Below are positions 61,231 through 64,000 of a DNA stretch of 64,000 nt, one piece after another (position 1 is the stretch's first letter; the number at the start of each line of letters is the position of its first letter). The position numbers were made by a program, and so were the translations under genes. Origin of the DNA: JAAFHB01 sp942493325 (GTDB taxonomy: Bacteria; Bacteroidota; Bacteroidia; Bacteroidales; Prolixibacteraceae); the NCBI GenBank assembly GCA_942493325.1, contig OW818689.1, positions 2,852,001 through 2,916,000 on the forward strand, given 5' to 3'. The notes under the pieces were generated by a model. That model was not told the origin of the DNA. It did not search any database and saw only the letters and a list, made by a program, of their open reading frames with translations.

Positions 61231-64000
61231 ATGAGTATTGCAATAAAAAATATTGCCTCAACATCACCTTATTCAAAAGGCGTAAAAATATTTGTACTCG
61301 CATTTCTGTTGCTGGTTACAAGTGTATTTCAAACCTATGCTGCCATAATTACCAGTAAGACCACAGGGGGAGCGTGGACTAACGGTTCTACATGGGTTGG
61401 TGATGTAGCACCCTTAGCAACTGATTTGGTTGTAATTGCAACAACAGGGGGAAACAAGGTTTCGTTAGATGCCATAGTATCCTGCGCCGGACTTACAGTT
61501 AACTCAGGCAGTATTCTTGAAGTGCTGACACATATCCTTTCCATTGGTGGTAATGTTACTAACAATGGAACAATAACGGTGGATACAGGGGAAATTACGC
61601 TTACCGGAACAGCCAATTTTACGAATGCGGGTACCCTTATTTATTCCGGTACAGGAACTTTGACAATTGGGGGAAGTTTTACCAATACAGGTACATTAAC
61701 ATTAGGCTCAGCAGATGTTGTTTTTGCAGGAACCAGCTCTGTATCAGGCACAGTGAGCGGGTTTACAACAACAGGGTCTGTTGCATATCTACGAACTGCA
61801 GGTGTTGTAACTTTCACAGGCAATGTAAATGCTTCTTCATTATTAATAAAGGGGAATGGAGGAACACTTAACCTGGGTGCAGGATTAACGCATAACATTT
61901 CGGGTAAAGTAACCATTTCTGCAGGCACATTAAACGGTGGATCGGGCATACTCAACATAACAGGTAGCGGCAACGATGCTTTTAAAAACAGTAGTGTATT
62001 TCTGGCAGGTACCGGAACTGTGAATTTAGGGGCTACCGGGAACCAGTCTATATCAGGTAGTAAGGCAATATTTTTTAATAATTTAATCCTTTCAGGCTCC
62101 GGGACAAAATCACTGAACAACGTTCCCGTTATAAACGGGGTACTTTCAATGGAAGGGAGTGCAACGATTTCAGCAGCACCTGTTTATGGAATTAACGCCA
62201 CACTGAAATACAACACTACTATTGCAAGAACGGCCGGTAAAGAATGGCTGAGCACCTTTAGTGCAGCAGGTGGAGTGATTGTAGGCAATACGGGTGAGAT
62301 TACTATGAATTCGGCAAAAATTTTAAGTTGTGGAATTCCGCTTACGGTTCTTTCCGGGGCCACCTTAATAACCAATAATTTTGATTTAACCCTGGGAGGC
62401 AATCTTATCCAAAATGGCACATTCAACGGTGGCAATTCTGATGTTACCATAAATTGTGCCTTAGCTCAGAGTATATCAGGCTTTACCACTACAGGCAAAG
62501 TTTTCATGACTAAAACAGGGGGCGTTGCAACTCTTACCGGAAATGTAAACGGCGAAGAGCTTACCATCAATGGTTCCGGAGGAACGCTCAATTTGGGAAC
62601 CGGTCTGAATCACACTTTTACAGGAGACTGGACCAGAACTGCAGGAACACTTGCCGGCGGATCGAGTACGGTGAACTTCATCGGAACAGGTGCAGTCTTT
62701 TCAGGCACCGGGGGCACTTTTATACCAGGCACAGGAACTGTAAAATTCTCCGCGACAGCGAATCAAACTGCTCCTGCCCTCACCTATTACAATCTGACTT
62801 TATCAGGTACAGGAAATAAAGTATTTTCAACAACTCCAACCGTAAACGGAAAACTCTCAATTGAAGGTACCGCCTCTGTTACTGTAACCAATGGAGTTAT
62901 CACATACGGGCCAAACGCAACACTACAATATAATAAACCGGCTGCGTATACCGCAACCTCCGAGGAATGGATAACTCCGTTTACTGCAACAGGTGGAGTG
63001 ATTATAGCCAATACGGGTGTGATTACGATGAATTCTGCCAAAGTACTGGGTTGCGGAGTTCCGCTTAAAATCAACACGGGGGCGACCTTAAATACCAATA
63101 ATCAGGACATAACTTTAGGGGGAAATTTTACCCGGAATGGAACATTTAATGGTGGCACTTCGAACATTATAATTGATTGTACCGGGAATCAAAGCATTTC
63201 AGGCTTTACAACGACAGGCACAGTTACCCTGGCGAAAACAGGAGGTACAGCAACATTTACAGGCAATACCGGGGGCGGGGCATTGACAGTTAACGGAACC
63301 GGAGGTACGCTAAGTCTGGGAGCTGGTTTAACACATACTTATTCAGGAAATGTATCACTTATAAATGGTTCATTAAAAGGTGGTTCCGCCACACTTAATG
63401 TAAATTCCCTCTCGGCAACAGCCTGGAACGGAACAGGAAGTAATTTCATTGCAGAAAACAGCAATGTGGTATTTGGTGCTGCAGGAGCTCAGACATTATC
63501 CGCCCCTTCGACGACATTCAATAAGGTAACATTTTCAGGATCAGGGAATAAAACAGTCAGTGCGGCAATTGTTGTGAATGCGGCCCTTTCGGTGGGTAAT
63601 ACTGCAGTGGTTTTACTTGCAAATGCAACAGCATCCACAGTCTATTCTTTAACCCTCGGTGGTGTACCCCAAATAGGTGGCTCATGGGGAGGTACTATCT
63701 CATCAGCATCCAACAAAAATCTGCAATGGTTTGGAAATTCGACTACCGGTATCATTAATGCCTCAACTGAGCGAAGGTTTGTCATTACAGGTGCTTCGAG
63801 CCAAACAGCAGGTTCTTCCCAGAACCTGACCATATCGGTCAGGTATCCCAATAATACGATCGATAATACGTATACAGGAGATAAAAGTTTAACATTTTCA
63901 GGGGCAAGTGCATCAATCAACCCGGTAATAGAACCTACTGTAACAGACAAAACAGGTGCTCCCATCCCCTTTACATTTCCCACAACGATCACGTTTACCA
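61231..64000 (+). CDS. Large repetitive surface protein, 3' end outside the window
   Basis: An open frame from ATG 61231 to the right edge (923 codons, no stop). The leader KIFVLAFLLLVTSVFQTYA is a signal peptide. It is followed by TTGGAWTNGSTWVGDVAP, a segment often seen at the start of Bacteroidota beta-helix adhesins. The rest is made of Gly/Thr/Asn-rich beta-strand repeats (GGTLNLG, GTFNGG, SISGFTTTG) typical of right-handed beta-helix proteins. A 241-residue unit occurs about twice. Near the end an immunoglobulin-like domain begins (RRFVITGASSQTAGSSQNLTISV). Probably a cell-surface adhesin or structural protein exported by the type IX system, whose C-terminal signal would lie beyond the edge. 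The minus-strand open frames opposite it are not genes. Confidence 0.85.
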   Translation, partial: MSIAIKNIASTSPYSKGVKIFVLAFLLLVTSVFQTYAAIITSKTTGGAWTNGSTWVGDVAPLATDLVVIATTGGNKVSLDAIVSCAGLTVNSGSILEVLTHILSIGGNVTNNGTITVDTGEITLTGTANFTNAGTLIYSGTGTLTIGGSFTNTGTLTLGSADVVFAGTSSVSGTVSGFTTTGSVAYLRTAGVVTFTGNVNASSLLIKGNGGTLNLGAGLTHNISGKVTISAGTLNGGSGILNITGSGNDAFKNSSVFLAGTGTVNLGATGNQSISGSKAIFFNNLILSGSGTKSLNNVPVINGVLSMEGSATISAAPVYGINATLKYNTTIARTAGKEWLSTFSAAGGVIVGNTGEITMNSAKILSCGIPLTVLSGATLITNNFDLTLGGNLIQNGTFNGGNSDVTINCALAQSISGFTTTGKVFMTKTGGVATLTGNVNGEELTINGSGGTLNLGTGLNHTFTGDWTRTAGTLAGGSSTVNFIGTGAVFSGTGGTFIPGTGTVKFSATANQTAPALTYYNLTLSGTGNKVFSTTPTVNGKLSIEGTASVTVTNGVITYGPNATLQYNKPAAYTATSEEWITPFTATGGVIIANTGVITMNSAKVLGCGVPLKINTGATLNTNNQDITLGGNFTRNGTFNGGTSNIIIDCTGNQSISGFTTTGTVTLAKTGGTATFTGNTGGGALTVNGTGGTLSLGAGLTHTYSGNVSLINGSLKGGSATLNVNSLSATAWNGTGSNFIAENSNVVFGAAGAQTLSAPSTTFNKVTFSGSGNKTVSAAIVVNAALSVGNTAVVLLANATASTVYSLTLGGVPQIGGSWGGTISSASNKNLQWFGNSTTGIINASTERRFVITGASSQTAGSSQNLTISVRYPNNTIDNTYTGDKSLTFSGASASINPVIEPTVTDKTGAPIPFTFPTTITFT
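62269..63700 (+). repeat. 723-base internal repeat in the large surface-protein gene
   Basis: The segment starting GGTGGAGTGATT at 62269 recurs at 62992, an offset of 723 bases (241 codons). Matching protein blocks are NTGEITMNSAKILSCGIPL against NTGVITMNSAKVLGCGVPL, and SISGFTTTG in both. DNA identity is high in the first 80 bases of the unit and lower later. Confidence 0.7.

Noticed and set aside
61335..63992. Series of minus-strand open frames opposite the large surface-protein gene
   Set aside because: They are proline/valine-rich antisense translations of the repetitive plus-strand gene, which has an unbroken frame, a signal peptide and recognisable repeats.

Overview
The window looks like a chromosomal segment of an anaerobic member of the Bacteroidota, probably Bacteroidales or Marinilabiliales. 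The grounds are four SusC/SusD pairs, a MurF-alanine racemase fusion, a SprB-repeat surface protein, Bacteroidota-type promoters (TTTG or TTG, 19-20 bases, TAnnTTTG), [FeFe]-hydrogenases and moderate to low GC. No rRNA or tRNA gene was seen. All function calls rest on motifs read by eye.

Layout. (1) 1-5.4 kb: NADH-linked [FeFe]-hydrogenase operon with two complete HydA paralogues flanking a NuoE-like and a NuoF-like subunit. (2) 5.5-7.0 kb: a RelE/ParE-type toxin-antitoxin pair and a TauE/SafE exporter. (3) 7.2-12.1 kb: a SusC/SusD pair. (4) 12.5-14.0 kb: a small lipoprotein and a Crp/Fnr-family regulator. (5) 14.1-23.7 kb: a seven-gene operon for a membrane complex related to hydrogenase-4 and complex I. 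Its large subunit has lost all four [NiFe] cysteines and its small subunit three of the four N2-type cluster ligands, so it belongs with the hydrogenase-related (Ehr-type) complexes. The first antiporter-like gene is frameshifted, and a repeat element sits between the large- and small-subunit genes. An FNR-like box lies between the regulator and the operon.

(6) 23.7-25.3 kb: a repeat mosaic whose inverted counterpart lies at 50.8-51.64 kb, so about 25.6 kb is bracketed by inverted repeats. A partial third copy of one piece lies at 42.8-43.0 kb. (7) 25.3-30.6 kb: a DedA/VTT membrane protein, TcdA, a hybrid sensor kinase and a truncated paralogue of that kinase. (8) 31-49.6 kb: three paralogous SusC/SusD transcription units on the minus strand, the third with two extra lipoproteins. 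A deleted, frameshifted IS1182-type transposase lies between the first and second units. No glycoside hydrolase, peptidase or sigma/anti-sigma pair accompanies them. (9) 50-58 kb: housekeeping genes (HAD phosphatase, RsmI, an unknown protein, thymidine kinase, MurF-Alr) and a REC-PAS-HTH regulator. (10) 58.4-64 kb: a SprB-repeat protein with an unrecognised N-terminal domain and a large repetitive surface protein that runs off the right edge.

How they fit together: the [FeFe]-hydrogenase would exchange electrons between NADH and protons during fermentation. The Ehr-type complex has three antiporter-like subunits and probably couples some redox or conformational event to ion transport, but it should not be a hydrogenase. 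The Sus pairs import oligomers across the outer membrane.
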